In this document: one piece after another, positions 1 through 8,917 of the stretch | How positions within the stretch are numbered: the first letter of the stretch is position 1 | Layout of the letters: each line of letters opens with the position of its first letter | Origin: Brevibacterium limosum | GTDB lineage: Bacteria; Actinomycetota; Actinomycetes; Actinomycetales; Brevibacteriaceae | DNA: 64,000 bases | Reading direction: 5' to 3' | NCBI RefSeq assembly: GCF_011617705.1 | Contig: NZ_CP050154.1 | Span: 1,736,001-1,800,000 of the forward strand | Position numbers and translations under genes: made by a program | Notes under the pieces: generated by a model | The model's input: the letters and a program-made list of their open reading frames with translations, nothing else | Told to the model about the DNA's origin: nothing | Database searches by the model: none

Positions 1-352
1 CGAACACCGGGCCCTGCCGGAACTCGAAGTGACGAGTCTCCTGGTTGAACAGGTTCACACCCACGACGTCGGTGGGCAGCAGGTCCGGAGTGAACTGGAT
101 GCGGCGCACGGAACCGTCGACGACCTTGCCCATGGCACGGGCCAGCAGTGTCTTGCCGACGCCCGGGACATCTTCGAGGAGGACGTGCCCGCCGGCGAGC
201 AGCGCGATGAGCGAGAGCCCGACAGCGTCATCCTTGCCCTCGAGGACCGAGTTCATCGCCGTGCGTGCCCGCGACGTCAGATTCTGCACCCACTCGATGT
301 GTTCGGCGCCGATCACGGAATTGGTCTGTGTACCTTCTTGGCTGGTCGACAT
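1..352 (-). CDS. MoxR-family AAA+ ATPase, 3' part outside the window
   Basis: Only about the first 117 codons are present; the gene runs off the left edge. The protein has the MoxR hallmark segment LLEDVPGVGKTLLAR, with the Walker A residues near positions 61-68, followed by QFTPDLLPTDVVG, typical of MoxR ATPases. These act as chaperone-like ATPases, usually paired with DUF58 and von Willebrand A domain proteins; such partners would lie downstream, beyond the window. Two in-frame ATGs exist, at 352 and 361. The AAGGGA element just upstream is spaced better for 352, so I chose it. The gene is divergent from mraZ, with 461 bp between them holding several candidate MraZ boxes. The family call is firm; the substrate is unknown. 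Confidence 0.9.
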   Translation of the reverse strand, partial: MSTSQEGTQTNSVIGAEHIEWVQNLTSRARTAMNSVLEGKDDAVGLSLIALLAGGHVLLEDVPGVGKTLLARAMGKVVDGSVRRIQFTPDLLPTDVVGVNLFNQETRHFEFRQGPVF

Positions 353-453
353 ACCCACCATTGTCCCTTAAAGCCGGCACCCCAGCCACACGAGCTTCTT
401 TCAGCTTCGTCACTGCCGTCTCCTCCCCGCTCCCATTCCCTCCCCGAGGCGAC

Positions 454-528
454 CCCCACTCCACTCCCCACCCTCCGCCCCACTTTCCTCCACGCGGACC
501 CTCCACTTCCCTCCCCACTCGCCTCCAC
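454..528 (-). promoter_or_regulatory. Array of eight GTGG(A/G)G boxes facing the moxR gene
   Basis: On the reverse strand eight GTGGAG or GTGGGG hexamers begin at 528, 518, 506, 493, 483, 471, 464 and 459. Two intervals are exactly 10 bp and two are 12 bp. The same hexamer appears three times at 10-bp spacing in front of mraZ. MraZ is known to bind short G-rich direct repeats one helical turn apart upstream of its own operon, so this is probably an MraZ-responsive array acting on the reverse-strand gene. Binding is inferred. Confidence 0.5.
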
Positions 529-550
529 GGTGGTGCGGGGAATCCGTGAC

Positions 551-572
551 GATCCGCGGATTCTCGCGGATC
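551..572. repeat. Inverted repeat GATCCGCG-N6-CGCGGATC
   Basis: Perfect 8-bp arms (551-558 and 565-572) lie in the moxR-mraZ intergenic region, between the reverse-facing and forward-facing GTGGAG boxes. It could be an operator or a short hairpin. No T-run follows, so it is not an obvious terminator. Confidence 0.4.
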
Positions 573-673
573 CCGGCCGTCATCGGCACTCTCGCCGAGG
601 CGGCGCACCCTCACCGTGAACCCATCATCTTCCGGTCGTCCGACACTCCCGCAACGCGCCTTCGGGAAATTTT

Positions 674-689
674 CCCCACTTTCCTCCAC
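674..689 (-). promoter_or_regulatory. Pair of GTGG(A/G)G boxes at 10-bp spacing
   Basis: On the reverse strand GTGGAG starts at 689 and GTGGGG at 679. They lie just upstream of an AT-rich stretch (AATAAT at 706-711) that could be a -10 for mraZ. This is a third cluster of the MraZ-box-like hexamer in this intergenic region. Confidence 0.4.
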
Positions 690-748
690 CTGTCTGACCT
701 GGGAAAATAATGGGTCTTCGGCATCGGCGGGGTGAAAAGCTGGAATCT

Positions 749-772
749 GTGGAGGGAAGTGGAGTACTGTGG
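749..772 (+). promoter_or_regulatory. Candidate MraZ operator: three GTGG repeats at exact 10-bp spacing
   Basis: GTGGAG begins at 749 and 759, and a third GTGG at 769, so three direct repeats recur every 10 bp and end 42 bp before the mraZ start. This matches the known autoregulatory architecture of mraZ genes, in which the ring-shaped regulator contacts three or four G-rich boxes one helical turn apart. Confidence 0.65.
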
Positions 773-813
773 TTGCTATCGGAGCCGATGGGTTTCGAAA
801 GGGGTGAGACGAC

Positions 814-1245
814 ATGTTCTTGGGCACTCATATGCAGAAGCTCGACGACAAAGGTCGCCTCATCCTGCCCGCAAAGTTCCGCGAGGAGCTGTCGCCCGGA
901 CTCGTTCTGACCCGTGGCCAGGAGAACTGCCTCACCCTGTTCCCCACCACGGAGTTCGAAGCCGAGCACGCGCGAATCCAGAACGCGCCGAAGACGAATA
1001 AGGAAGCCCGCGATTACCAGCGTGTGTTCCTGTCGGCGGCATTTGCGGACCAACCGGACAAACAGGGACGCATCACGGTCCCGAACATATTGCGGCAGTA
1101 CGCATCACTGACACGGGAAGTCGCAGTGATCGGCATGGGCAACCGAGTCGAGATCTGGGATGCACCGACCTGGGAGGACTACCTCGTCGGCGCTCAGCAG
1201 ACCTTCGCCGAACGCGAGGAGGAGGTGATCCCCGGAGTGATCTGA
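814..1245 (+). CDS. mraZ: Transcriptional regulator MraZ
   Basis: This 143-residue protein has two SpoVT/AbrB-like MraZ repeats. The first shows DDKGRLILPAKFR near residues 11-23 and the second DKQGRITVPNILR near residues 80-92, each with the DxxGR signature. MraZ forms a ring-like oligomer and usually represses the division and cell-wall cluster it heads. It is the first gene of the cluster here, with a GGGGTGAG ribosome-binding site before the ATG and candidate binding repeats at 749-772. The gap of 165 bp to rsmH is the largest near the front of the cluster and leaves room for a second promoter. Confidence 0.97.
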   Translation: MFLGTHMQKLDDKGRLILPAKFREELSPGLVLTRGQENCLTLFPTTEFEAEHARIQNAPKTNKEARDYQRVFLSAAFADQPDKQGRITVPNILRQYASLTREVAVIGMGNRVEIWDAPTWEDYLVGAQQTFAEREEEVIPGVI

Positions 1246-1285
1246 TTCTGCTCGGGTTTGATCCTTGCCCGCCGTGCTCGAGTTT

Positions 1286-1300
1286 CGGGGAACTTCCCCG
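1286..1300. repeat. Inverted repeat CGGGGAA-C-TTCCCCG between mraZ and rsmH
   Basis: A perfect 7-bp dyad around one central base lies in the mraZ-rsmH gap. The loop is too small for a hairpin by itself, so an operator is more likely than a terminator. No function can be assigned. Confidence 0.35.
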
Positions 1301-1410
1301 TTTCCGAAGCTCGGACGTCCTGACACACTTCCCCGGTGGCAGGGCCACGGCGGTCAAGGTTCTGGCTCCAGCAGCGCACCCCCGACCACCCCCGTATGAA
1401 GGACCCACGA

Positions 1411-2373
1411 ATGACAGCTCAGCACGTACCGGTGCTCCTTCAGCGCGTGGTCGAACTCATCGGCGTCGGGGTCGACGCCGCACGTGTTGCCGGACTCACC
1501 CCGGTCGTCGTCGACGGCACCTTGGGCATGGGCGGGCACGCCGAAGCCGTGCTGAGCGCCTTCGACGACGTCCACCTCGTCGGCATCGACCGCGATCTGC
1601 AGGCCATCGACATCGCCACCGCACGTCTGGCCCCCTTCGCCGACCGCACCGATATCGTCCACGCCGTCGACGATGAGCTGCCCGACGTGCTCGCCGACCT
1701 CGGCATCGAGGCGATCAGCGCGATCCTGCTCGACCTGGGGGTGTCCTCCCTCCAACTGGACGAAGACGAGCGCGGATTCTCCTACGCCCGGCCGGCGCCC
1801 CTGGACATGCGCATGGACCGCACCCAGGAACTCACGGCCGCGAAGGTGCTCGCCACGTACTCCGAATCCGAGCTGCGTCGCATCCTTCGCGAATACGGCG
1901 AGGAGAAGCTGGCCGGCAGGATCGCGAAGATCATCGTCACCGACCGGACGCACACTCCGTGGGAGACCTCGGACCAGCTCGCAGCCATGCTCTCGCGGGT
2001 GATTCCGCAGACGAAGAAGAAGTCGCATCCCGCCAAACGCACCTTCCAGGCCCTGCGCATCGAGGTCAACGACGAGCTCGGGGTGCTGCGCACCGCACTG
2101 CCGGCGGCACTGGAAGCACTGCACATCGGGGGAGTAGCCGTCATCGAGTCCTACCAGTCATTGGAGGACACGATCGTGAAGAAGACCTTCCGGGCGGCCA
2201 CGACCTCCTCGGCGCCGCCGGACCTGCCGGTCGTGCCCGAAGCGCACCAGCCCTGGCTGACCGAGATCATCCGGGGCGCCGAAATGGCTGATGAGCAAGA
2301 AGCAGAGACCAACCCGCGGGCGGCGAGCGTCCGACTGCGGGCAGTGCAGAAGATCAGGGAGGCACGATCGTGA
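1411..2373 (+). CDS. rsmH: 16S rRNA (cytosine-1402-N4)-methyltransferase RsmH
   Basis: RsmH (MraW) transfers a methyl group from S-adenosylmethionine to N4 of C1402 in the 16S rRNA decoding centre. The 320-residue protein begins MTAQHVPVLLQRVVEL and has the SAM-binding loop DGTLGMGGH at about residues 35-43, then LGVSSLQLD and the C-terminal SAKRTFQALRIEVN-like block (HPAKRTFQALRIEVNDEL), all typical. I chose ATG 1411 because AAGGAC sits 6 nt upstream; ATG 1396 would overlap that site. The stop overlaps the next start (GTGA), so rsmH and ftsL are translationally coupled. Confidence 0.96.
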   Translation: MTAQHVPVLLQRVVELIGVGVDAARVAGLTPVVVDGTLGMGGHAEAVLSAFDDVHLVGIDRDLQAIDIATARLAPFADRTDIVHAVDDELPDVLADLGIEAISAILLDLGVSSLQLDEDERGFSYARPAPLDMRMDRTQELTAAKVLATYSESELRRILREYGEEKLAGRIAKIIVTDRTHTPWETSDQLAAMLSRVIPQTKKKSHPAKRTFQALRIEVNDELGVLRTALPAALEALHIGGVAVIESYQSLEDTIVKKTFRAATTSSAPPDLPVVPEAHQPWLTEIIRGAEMADEQEAETNPRAASVRLRAVQKIREARS

Positions 2374-2936
2374 AGAACACACAGGCGACCGCGGGTCAGT
2401 CCCACTTCACCGAACGCTTCCGCCGGCTCGAAGAGGCCGGTGGCCAGCAGGGCGGGGCGAAGCTGCGGCTGCTCAAATTCGAGCTGCCCAAGTCCCGTCT
2501 GCCCTTCTCGCTGCTGTGTGTGGGGATCCTTCTCGCCACTCTCGTGGCCGTGCTGCTGCTCAACATCTTCGTTGCCAACACCTCGTATAAGGTCGACCAG
2601 CTGACGAGCGAGAAGGAAGCCCTCGCCGAACAGAAGGACCGCCTCGTAGAGGACAATTCGTACCGCGAGTCCCCGCAGAACATCGCGCTGGCCGCCGAAG
2701 AACTCGGCCTCGTCCGCGATTCCTCACCGGAATTCCTCGATGCGAAGACCGGAAAGATCATCGACGCACCGGGAATCGACGTCAGCGGTGAGAAAGAGCC
2801 CACAGTCGTGCCCGGCCCGCGTGCCGATACACGTGAAGACATCCGACCCAATCTACGATCGGATGAGAAGCTCCCGGTCGTCGGGGGCAGCCCGAGCCAG
2901 GACGTGGCGGCTCCGAGCCAGGAGGCGCCGAAGTAG
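2370..2936 (+). CDS. ftsL: FtsL-like septal membrane protein
   Basis: The 188-residue protein has the bitopic layout of FtsL/DivIC proteins: a cytoplasmic N-terminus of about 44 residues, one membrane segment near residues 45-69, then a short coiled coil at about 72-98 (KVDQLTSEKEALAEQKDRL). A proline-rich, charged extracytoplasmic tail follows. FtsL works with FtsQ and DivIC to place and activate the FtsW-FtsI septal synthase. It starts with GTG overlapping the rsmH stop and precedes ftsI, the normal position. Sequence conservation in this family is low, so the identification rests on topology and position. The tail beyond residue 120 is probably disordered. Confidence 0.85.
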   Translation: MKNTQATAGQSHFTERFRRLEEAGGQQGGAKLRLLKFELPKSRLPFSLLCVGILLATLVAVLLLNIFVANTSYKVDQLTSEKEALAEQKDRLVEDNSYRESPQNIALAAEELGLVRDSSPEFLDAKTGKIIDAPGIDVSGEKEPTVVPGPRADTREDIRPNLRSDEKLPVVGGSPSQDVAAPSQEAPK

Positions 2937-3011
2937 TCCGAGCTCACCGGGACCAGGGAACGGCCTGACCGAACCATACGCCGACCACACCAAGGACCGA
3001 GGACTCAAGCT

Positions 3012-4793
3012 ATGGGCTCAGCCAAGACCCGACTGAAGAAGAAGCGCAAGGGCGATGGCCCCAATCTGCGTCTGCGGATGGGCATCATCGCCGCGCTGTC
3101 GGTCCTCGCTCTCCTCATCACCTCCGGCCGACTCGTGTCGATCCAGGGCATGGACTCGATGAAGCTGGCGGAGAAGGCGCTGTCGAACCGGCTCGTCACC
3201 CGGACCCTGCCGGCCGACCGCGGACAGATCCTCGCCGCCGACGGCGCCGTGCTCGCCGACAGCGTCTCCCGCTACCAGCTCGTCGTCGACCAGCAGAACG
3301 TCGCCCAATACGAGGTCGACGGCGAACTCGTGGGTGCATGGGGTGCGGCCGAAGCCTTGTCGAAGCCGCTGAACACCGACCCCGGTCTGCTCTACCCGAA
3401 GCTCGTCGGTGACAAACGCTGGAACCCCGTCGCCAAGGGACTGACCTCGGAGACGTGGCGTGAGGTGAAGAAGCTCGGAGTCCTCGGCGTCTCCGCCGAG
3501 GAGTACGCAGTGCGTTCATATCCCGCTGGCGGAGTCGCCGGCAACCTCGTCGGCTTCCTCAGCTCCGACGGCACGGCTCAGGCCGGACTGGAAATGGCCT
3601 ATGACGAACAGCTGTCGGGCACGGACGGCCAACAGCAGTACGAACGCGGGGCACGCGGAGAGATCATTCCGCTCGGCGACAACAACATGAAGGACGCCGT
3701 CGACGGTCAGGGACTGCAGACGACGATCGACCCTGCGATGCAGTACTACGCTCAGCAGGCCATCGAGGAGCAGCGGAAGAAGCACGAAGCCGAATCCGCC
3801 TCGATCGTCATCAAGGAGATCAAGACCGGACGGATCATCACCGCCGCGGACGCTCCCACTGTCGACCCGAACTCTCCCGGCAAGGTCGACGGTCCCGACC
3901 GCGGCTCGCGCATCTTCACCGACGTCTTCGAACCCGGTTCGACCGCGAAGATGGTCACCGCCGCATCTTTGCTCGACCAGGGGCTCGTGACTCCCGAACA
4001 GGAGTTCACCGTCCCCGACAAGTGGAAGGCGCCGAACGACGAAGAGTTCCGCGACTCCCACGAACACCCCGACGAGAAGCTCACCTTCGCCGGAATCCTC
4101 GCCGAATCCTCGAACACCGGCACCGTGCTGGCCGGAAAGGAACTCACCGAGGCGCAGCGCTACGAATACATGAAGAAGTTCGGCTTCGGCTCCAGCTCGG
4201 GCATCGGCTTCCCGGCCGAGACTGCAGGCATCCTGCACCCCTACGAAGACTGGGACGGACGCACGAAGTACACCGTGATGTTCGGTCAGGGTGTGGCCGC
4301 GAACGCGATCCAGACCACCGACGTCATCTCCACCATCGCCAACGGGGGAGTGCACGTGCCCTCCCGTCTGGTCGACGGGATGATCTCACCGAACGGGCGC
4401 ACCATCTCCACCCCGGCAGGGGAGAACGAGCGGATCGTCAGCGAGAAGGCCGCCGACGAGACCCTGCGGATGCTCGAAGGCGTCGTCGCCGAAGGCACCG
4501 GCAAGTCCGCCCAGGTCTCGGGGTACCGAGTGGCCGGCAAGACCGGCACGGCCCAAGCGCCGGCCGCCGAAGGCGGAGGCTACGACGGATACACCGCCTC
4601 CTTCGTCGGCGTCCTGCCGGCAGAAGACCCCGAGCTCGCGATCTCCGTGACTTTGCAGAGGCCTCGAAACGGCTACTACGGTGGACAGGCCGCAGCCCCC
4701 GTCTTCTCCGACGTCGCGGGCTTCGCCATGCGGCATCTGAAGATCCCACCGTCGACGCAGAAGCCCGACCTGCCCGCTCGAGAATGGAAATGA
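3012..4793 (+). CDS. ftsI: Septal peptidoglycan transpeptidase FtsI (class B PBP)
   Basis: FtsI cross-links septal peptidoglycan in partnership with FtsW. The 593-residue protein has a short basic cytoplasmic N-terminus, one membrane anchor near residues 23-44, a dimerization/pedestal domain and a transpeptidase domain with all three active-site motifs: S310-T-A-K313, S366-S-N368 and K510-T-G512. No PASTA domains follow, unlike some actinobacterial FtsI-related proteins. It lies 75 bp after ftsL; its stop overlaps the murE start. Beta-lactam sensitivity of the septum would act here. Confidence 0.97.
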   Translation: MGSAKTRLKKKRKGDGPNLRLRMGIIAALSVLALLITSGRLVSIQGMDSMKLAEKALSNRLVTRTLPADRGQILAADGAVLADSVSRYQLVVDQQNVAQYEVDGELVGAWGAAEALSKPLNTDPGLLYPKLVGDKRWNPVAKGLTSETWREVKKLGVLGVSAEEYAVRSYPAGGVAGNLVGFLSSDGTAQAGLEMAYDEQLSGTDGQQQYERGARGEIIPLGDNNMKDAVDGQGLQTTIDPAMQYYAQQAIEEQRKKHEAESASIVIKEIKTGRIITAADAPTVDPNSPGKVDGPDRGSRIFTDVFEPGSTAKMVTAASLLDQGLVTPEQEFTVPDKWKAPNDEEFRDSHEHPDEKLTFAGILAESSNTGTVLAGKELTEAQRYEYMKKFGFGSSSGIGFPAETAGILHPYEDWDGRTKYTVMFGQGVAANAIQTTDVISTIANGGVHVPSRLVDGMISPNGRTISTPAGENERIVSEKAADETLRMLEGVVAEGTGKSAQVSGYRVAGKTGTAQAPAAEGGGYDGYTASFVGVLPAEDPELAISVTLQRPRNGYYGGQAAAPVFSDVAGFAMRHLKIPPSTQKPDLPAREWK

Positions 4794-6364
4794 TGCGTTT
4801 TTCACAGCTGCTGCCGATCGCACCCGGCACCCTCCACGGCGACCCCGAGACAGAGGTCACCGGAGTTTCCCATGACTCGCGAGCGGTCTCACCCGGTCAG
4901 CTCTACGCGGCACTTCCGGGGGCGAACGTCCACGGAGCGAAGTTCGCCCCCGAACTGATCCGTGCCGGCGTCAGCGCCGTCCTCACCGACGAAGCCGGCT
5001 GGCAGCTCATCACCGAATCCCTCAGCGCGGACGAGGCAGACAGGCAGCTTCTCGCCGGAGTGACCGCACTCATCGTCGAAGCGCCCCGCTCCGTGCTCGG
5101 GTTCGTCTCCGCAGCCGTCTACGGGACCACCTCGGTGCCGGAGCTCATCGGAGTCACCGGAACGAACGGGAAGACGACGACGACCTACCTGGCCGACGGA
5201 ATGCTCGCGGCGCTCGGCCACCGCACCGCCGTCATCGGGACTGTCGCCATCCTCATCGCCGGTGACACCGTTCCCAGTGTGCGCACGACGCCGGAAGCCC
5301 CCGAACTCCACGCACTGTTCAAGAAGATGCGCGAGGCCGAGGTCGACACCTGCTCGATGGAGGTCTCCTCCCACGCGCTCAGCCAGCACCGCGTCGACGG
5401 GGCGCACTTCCGCGTCGCAGGATTCACGAACCTGTCCCAGGACCACCTCGACTTCCACAACACGATGGAGGAGTACTTCGAGGCGAAGGCCCAGCTGTTC
5501 ACCCGGACGTTCTCCGACACGGCCGTCATCGTCGTCGAAGACGAATGGGGCGAGCGGATGACGGAGGCCGCACAGGTGCCGGTGCGCACCCTGGGACGCG
5601 ACGAGCGCAGTCAGTGGCGCATCGAACACACCCCAGGCGTTTCGGACTTCGTGCTCCACCTCGGCGAAGGGGAGAGCATCCGACTGCGCTCACCGCTGCC
5701 CGGCGACTTCAACGTCACGAACACGGCGCTGGCGGCCTCGATGCTCATCGAATCGGGCATCCCGGCCGCAGCCATCGACGCCATCGGCCGCAGCTTCGCG
5801 GCCACGGTGCCCGGACGGATGGAGATCATCGACGTCTCCGGACCGCGAGCTCTCGGGGAATCCCACCCGGAGGTCCTGCCGCGGGCCATCGTCGACTACT
5901 CGCACACCCCCGATGCGATCGCGAAGGCACTTAGGACCCTGCACGCCGATTCCGACGAACTCATCATCGTCTTCGGCGCAGGAGGCGACCGCGACCGCGG
6001 CAAACGCTTCGGAATGGGGCAGGCCGCGGCTCGTGAAGCCGATGTGATCGTACTCACCGATGACAATCCGCGCACCGAGGACCCGGATACTATCCGCGCC
6101 GCCATCAGGCAGGGCATCGACGCCGAGGTGGATGCGGGGCGGGCCCGTGTGAAAAAGATCATCGAAGTGCCCGATCGCGGTGCCGCCATCGATGAGGCGA
6201 TCGCGGGAGCGGACGCCTGCGCAACCGTGCTCATCGCAGGCAAGGGGCACGAGACAGGCCAGACCGTGGGCACCGCGGTCACCGATTTCGACGACCGGGC
6301 CAGGACACGCTCAGCGCTGTCCATGCGACTGGGCGGCGCACAACCAGGTAAAGTTCACAGATGA
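4790..6364 (+). CDS. murE: UDP-MurNAc-tripeptide synthetase MurE (meso-DAP type)
   Basis: MurE adds the third stem-peptide residue to UDP-MurNAc-L-Ala-D-Glu using ATP. About 524 residues are predicted. The Mur ligase ATP loop [10 protein letters not shown] is at residues 121-130, and DNPR at 425-428 is the motif that binds meso-diaminopimelate rather than lysine, so mDAP is the likely substrate. The start is ambiguous: ATGs at 4784, 4790 and 4793 are all in frame, none with a strong ribosome-binding site. I chose 4790 because it forms a 4-bp ATGA overlap with the ftsI stop, indicating coupling. murF starts one base after the stop. Confidence 0.96.
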   Translation: MMRFSQLLPIAPGTLHGDPETEVTGVSHDSRAVSPGQLYAALPGANVHGAKFAPELIRAGVSAVLTDEAGWQLITESLSADEADRQLLAGVTALIVEAPRSVLGFVSAAVYGTTSVPELIGVTGTNGKTTTTYLADGMLAALGHRTAVIGTVAILIAGDTVPSVRTTPEAPELHALFKKMREAEVDTCSMEVSSHALSQHRVDGAHFRVAGFTNLSQDHLDFHNTMEEYFEAKAQLFTRTFSDTAVIVVEDEWGERMTEAAQVPVRTLGRDERSQWRIEHTPGVSDFVLHLGEGESIRLRSPLPGDFNVTNTALAASMLIESGIPAAAIDAIGRSFAATVPGRMEIIDVSGPRALGESHPEVLPRAIVDYSHTPDAIAKALRTLHADSDELIIVFGAGGDRDRGKRFGMGQAAAREADVIVLTDDNPRTEDPDTIRAAIRQGIDAEVDAGRARVKKIIEVPDRGAAIDEAIAGADACATVLIAGKGHETGQTVGTAVTDFDDRARTRSALSMRLGGAQPGKVHR

Positions 6365-6365
6365 T

Positions 6366-7832
6366 ATGAAGCGACTGACTGCAGCCGAGATCGCAACCGC
6401 CCTGAGCGGCGAGTTGTACGGCATCGACCCCGAGACCCCATTGACCGCCGGTGTGGTGACCGACTCGAGAGAAGTCGGACCCGGCGATATCTACGTCGCC
6501 CGCCGAGGCGAGAGCTTCGACGGCATCGAATTCGCCGCCGCCGCCGTCGAGGCGGGAGCGGCCCTGATCATCGGCGAATCCGTCCCCACCGTCGACGACG
6601 AGCCGCTGCCGTCCGTCGTCGTCGCCGATGCCACCGAAGCGCTCGGCCAGCTGGCCAAGCACAGCATCGAGGGCCTGCGCGCCGACGGTGAGCTGACCGT
6701 CATCGCGATCACCGGATCAGTCGGCAAGACCACCGTCAAGGACCTCGCCGCGGACCTGCTCTCCGGTGAGGCCGAGACCGTGTGGCCGCCGAACTCGTAC
6801 AACAACGAGGTCGGTGTTCCGCTGACGGCTCTGCGGGCCGACGAGTCCACCCGCTTCCTCGTCCTCGAGATGGGGGCCCGGTCGATCGGCAACCTCGCCT
6901 ACCTGACCAGCCTCATCCGGCCCGATATCGCCGTCGAACTCGCCGTGGGCACCGCTCATTCGGGAGTCTTCGGTTCGATCGAGAACACGGCTCGGGCCAA
7001 GGCCGAGCTCGTCGAGTCCCTGACCGCCGGGTCGACCGCCGTGCTCAACGCCGACGACACCCGCGTGTCTGCGATGCGCGAAGTCCTCGCCCCCGAGGTG
7101 ACCACCCTGTGGTTCTCGCAGCGTGAGTCCCTGCCCGAATGGGTCGAAGCGGATGACCGGGTCGTGCGCGGCACCTCCGTGACCACGGACTCCTCCGGCC
7201 ACCCGACCTTCACCCTCACTCTGCCCGGTGAGGAGCCGCGGGACGTGCGTCTGGCGCTCATCGGCGAACACCACGTCGGCAATGCCCTGGCCGCCGCCGC
7301 CATCGCCCACGCCTGCGGAGTCACCACGAAGTCGATCGTGACGACCCTGTCCACCTCCTCGGCGGCCAGCCGCTGGCGGATGGAGCTCATCGACTCGCCC
7401 TCGGGCGTGACCGTGCTCAACGACGCCTACAACGCGAATCCCGAATCCATGCGGGCCTCGCTGAAGACCCTGGCTTCGATGGGCCGCGGGGACGAGGAGA
7501 CCAGCCCGCGCCGCACCTTCGCCGTGCTCGGTGAGATGCTCGAGCTCGGTGACGAGTCGGTGTCCGCGCACTCTGACATCGGCGAGCTCGTCGTGCGTCT
7601 CAACATCACCCGCACCATCGTCGTCGGCGATGGCGCCAAACCGATCTTCAACGCCGCGAACCTCGAAGGCTCCTGGGGCAACGAGGCGGCCTGGGTCGCC
7701 ACGGCGGCAGAGGCGAGAGATCTGCTGAGCGCCGAACTCGCGCCCGGCGACATCGTCCTGTTCAAGTCCTCCCGAGACGCCGGTCTGCGCTACCTCGGAG
7801 ACGAAATCGCCGGAGTATCGGGGGCCCAATGA
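6366..7832 (+). CDS. murF: UDP-MurNAc-tripeptide:D-Ala-D-Ala ligase MurF
   Basis: MurF adds D-Ala-D-Ala to complete the UDP-MurNAc pentapeptide. The 488-residue protein starts [17 protein letters not shown], has the Mur N-terminal domain with [16 protein letters not shown], the ATP loop [14 protein letters not shown], the central-domain block [13 protein letters not shown] and the C-terminal [15 protein letters not shown] motif typical of MurF. The ATG at 6366 is one base after the murE stop, with AGGTAAAG upstream. The stop overlaps the mraY start by 4 bp. No ddl gene is in this cluster, so the D-Ala-D-Ala source is encoded elsewhere. Confidence 0.97.
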   Translation: MKRLTAAEIATALSGELYGIDPETPLTAGVVTDSREVGPGDIYVARRGESFDGIEFAAAAVEAGAALIIGESVPTVDDEPLPSVVVADATEALGQLAKHSIEGLRADGELTVIAITGSVGKTTVKDLAADLLSGEAETVWPPNSYNNEVGVPLTALRADESTRFLVLEMGARSIGNLAYLTSLIRPDIAVELAVGTAHSGVFGSIENTARAKAELVESLTAGSTAVLNADDTRVSAMREVLAPEVTTLWFSQRESLPEWVEADDRVVRGTSVTTDSSGHPTFTLTLPGEEPRDVRLALIGEHHVGNALAAAAIAHACGVTTKSIVTTLSTSSAASRWRMELIDSPSGVTVLNDAYNANPESMRASLKTLASMGRGDEETSPRRTFAVLGEMLELGDESVSAHSDIGELVVRLNITRTIVVGDGAKPIFNAANLEGSWGNEAAWVATAAEARDLLSAELAPGDIVLFKSSRDAGLRYLGDEIAGVSGAQ

Positions 7833-8917
7833 TTGCCGTACTGCTCGCAGCCTGCCTGGCTCTCATCTTCGCCCTTGTCGGCACCCCGCTGTTCATCCGG
7901 GTGCTCGTCAGGAAGGGATACGGCCAGTTCGTCCGTGACGACGGTCCGACCTCGCACGCGACGAAGCGCGGGACTCCGACCATGGGCGGCGTCGTCATCA
8001 TCGGTGCCGCCGTGCTCGCCTACCTGCTCGGACACCTGTTCACCGGTTCCGTGCCGACGGCGTCCGGTCTGCTCGTGCTGTGGCTGGCTGCGGGACTGGC
8101 GGTCGTCGGCTTCCTCGACGACTTCATCAAGATCAAGAAGCAGCGGTCCCTGGGGCTGCGCCCGATGCCGAAGCTCATCGGACAGGCCTTCGTCGGCATC
8201 TCGTTCGCCGTCCTCGCCCTGCAGTTCCCGAACTCCTTCGGCGAGACCCCGGCCTCGACGAAGATCTCGTTCATCCGCGACACGAACCTCGACCTCGCCT
8301 TCGGGTCCGCGATCCTCGGTCTCATCCTGTTCGTCATCTGGGCGAACCTCATCGTCACCGCCGTGTCGAACGCGGTGAACCTCACCGATGGTCTCGACGG
8401 TCTGGCCGCCGGCGCCTCGGTGGTCGTCTTCGCCGCCTACGTCGTCATCGGCACCTGGCAGTCGACCCAGAACTGCAACCTCATGTCCGAGGCCACGAAC
8501 GCCTGCTACTACATGCGCGACCCGCGCGACCTCGCGATGGTCGCCGGCGCCATGGCCGCGGCCTGCTTCGGCTTCCTGTGGTTCAACACCTCGCCGGCGA
8601 AGATCTTCATGGGCGACACCGGTTCGCTGGCCATCGGCGGCGCCTTCGCCGGACTGGCGATCATGTCGCGCACCGAGCTGCTGCTCATCGTCCTCGGCGG
8701 ACTCTTCGTCATCATCACCCTGTCCGTGATCATCCAGGTCGCCTCCTTCAAGACCACCGGCAAGCGCGTGTTCCGAATGGCCCCGCTGCAGCACCACTTC
8801 GAACTCAAGGGCTGGGCCGAAGTGACGATCGTGGTGAGATTCTGGATCATCGCCGCCCTCTTCGTCATCGCCGGAATCTGCCTCTTCTATGCCGATTGGG
8901 TGGCCCGCGTTGGCTGA
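7829..8917 (+). CDS. mraY: Phospho-MurNAc-pentapeptide transferase MraY
   Basis: MraY moves phospho-MurNAc-pentapeptide from UDP to undecaprenyl phosphate on the inner membrane face, making lipid I. The 362-residue protein is very hydrophobic, with about ten membrane segments. The catalytic-site blocks are clear: GGVVIIG after the first loop, [28 protein letters not shown] and [12 protein letters not shown], then [11 protein letters not shown] near the end. It overlaps murF (ATGA) and ends inside the murD start region, so it is firmly part of the operon. Confidence 0.98.
   Translation: MIAVLLAACLALIFALVGTPLFIRVLVRKGYGQFVRDDGPTSHATKRGTPTMGGVVIIGAAVLAYLLGHLFTGSVPTASGLLVLWLAAGLAVVGFLDDFIKIKKQRSLGLRPMPKLIGQAFVGISFAVLALQFPNSFGETPASTKISFIRDTNLDLAFGSAILGLILFVIWANLIVTAVSNAVNLTDGLDGLAAGASVVVFAAYVVIGTWQSTQNCNLMSEATNACYYMRDPRDLAMVAGAMAAACFGFLWFNTSPAKIFMGDTGSLAIGGAFAGLAIMSRTELLLIVLGGLFVIITLSVIIQVASFKTTGKRVFRMAPLQHHFELKGWAEVTIVVRFWIIAALFVIAGICLFYADWVARVG

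Noticed and set aside
1336..1410. Longer RsmH starting at 1336
   Set aside because: The extra residues are not like any RsmH N-terminus, and the AAGGAC site is correctly spaced for 1411.
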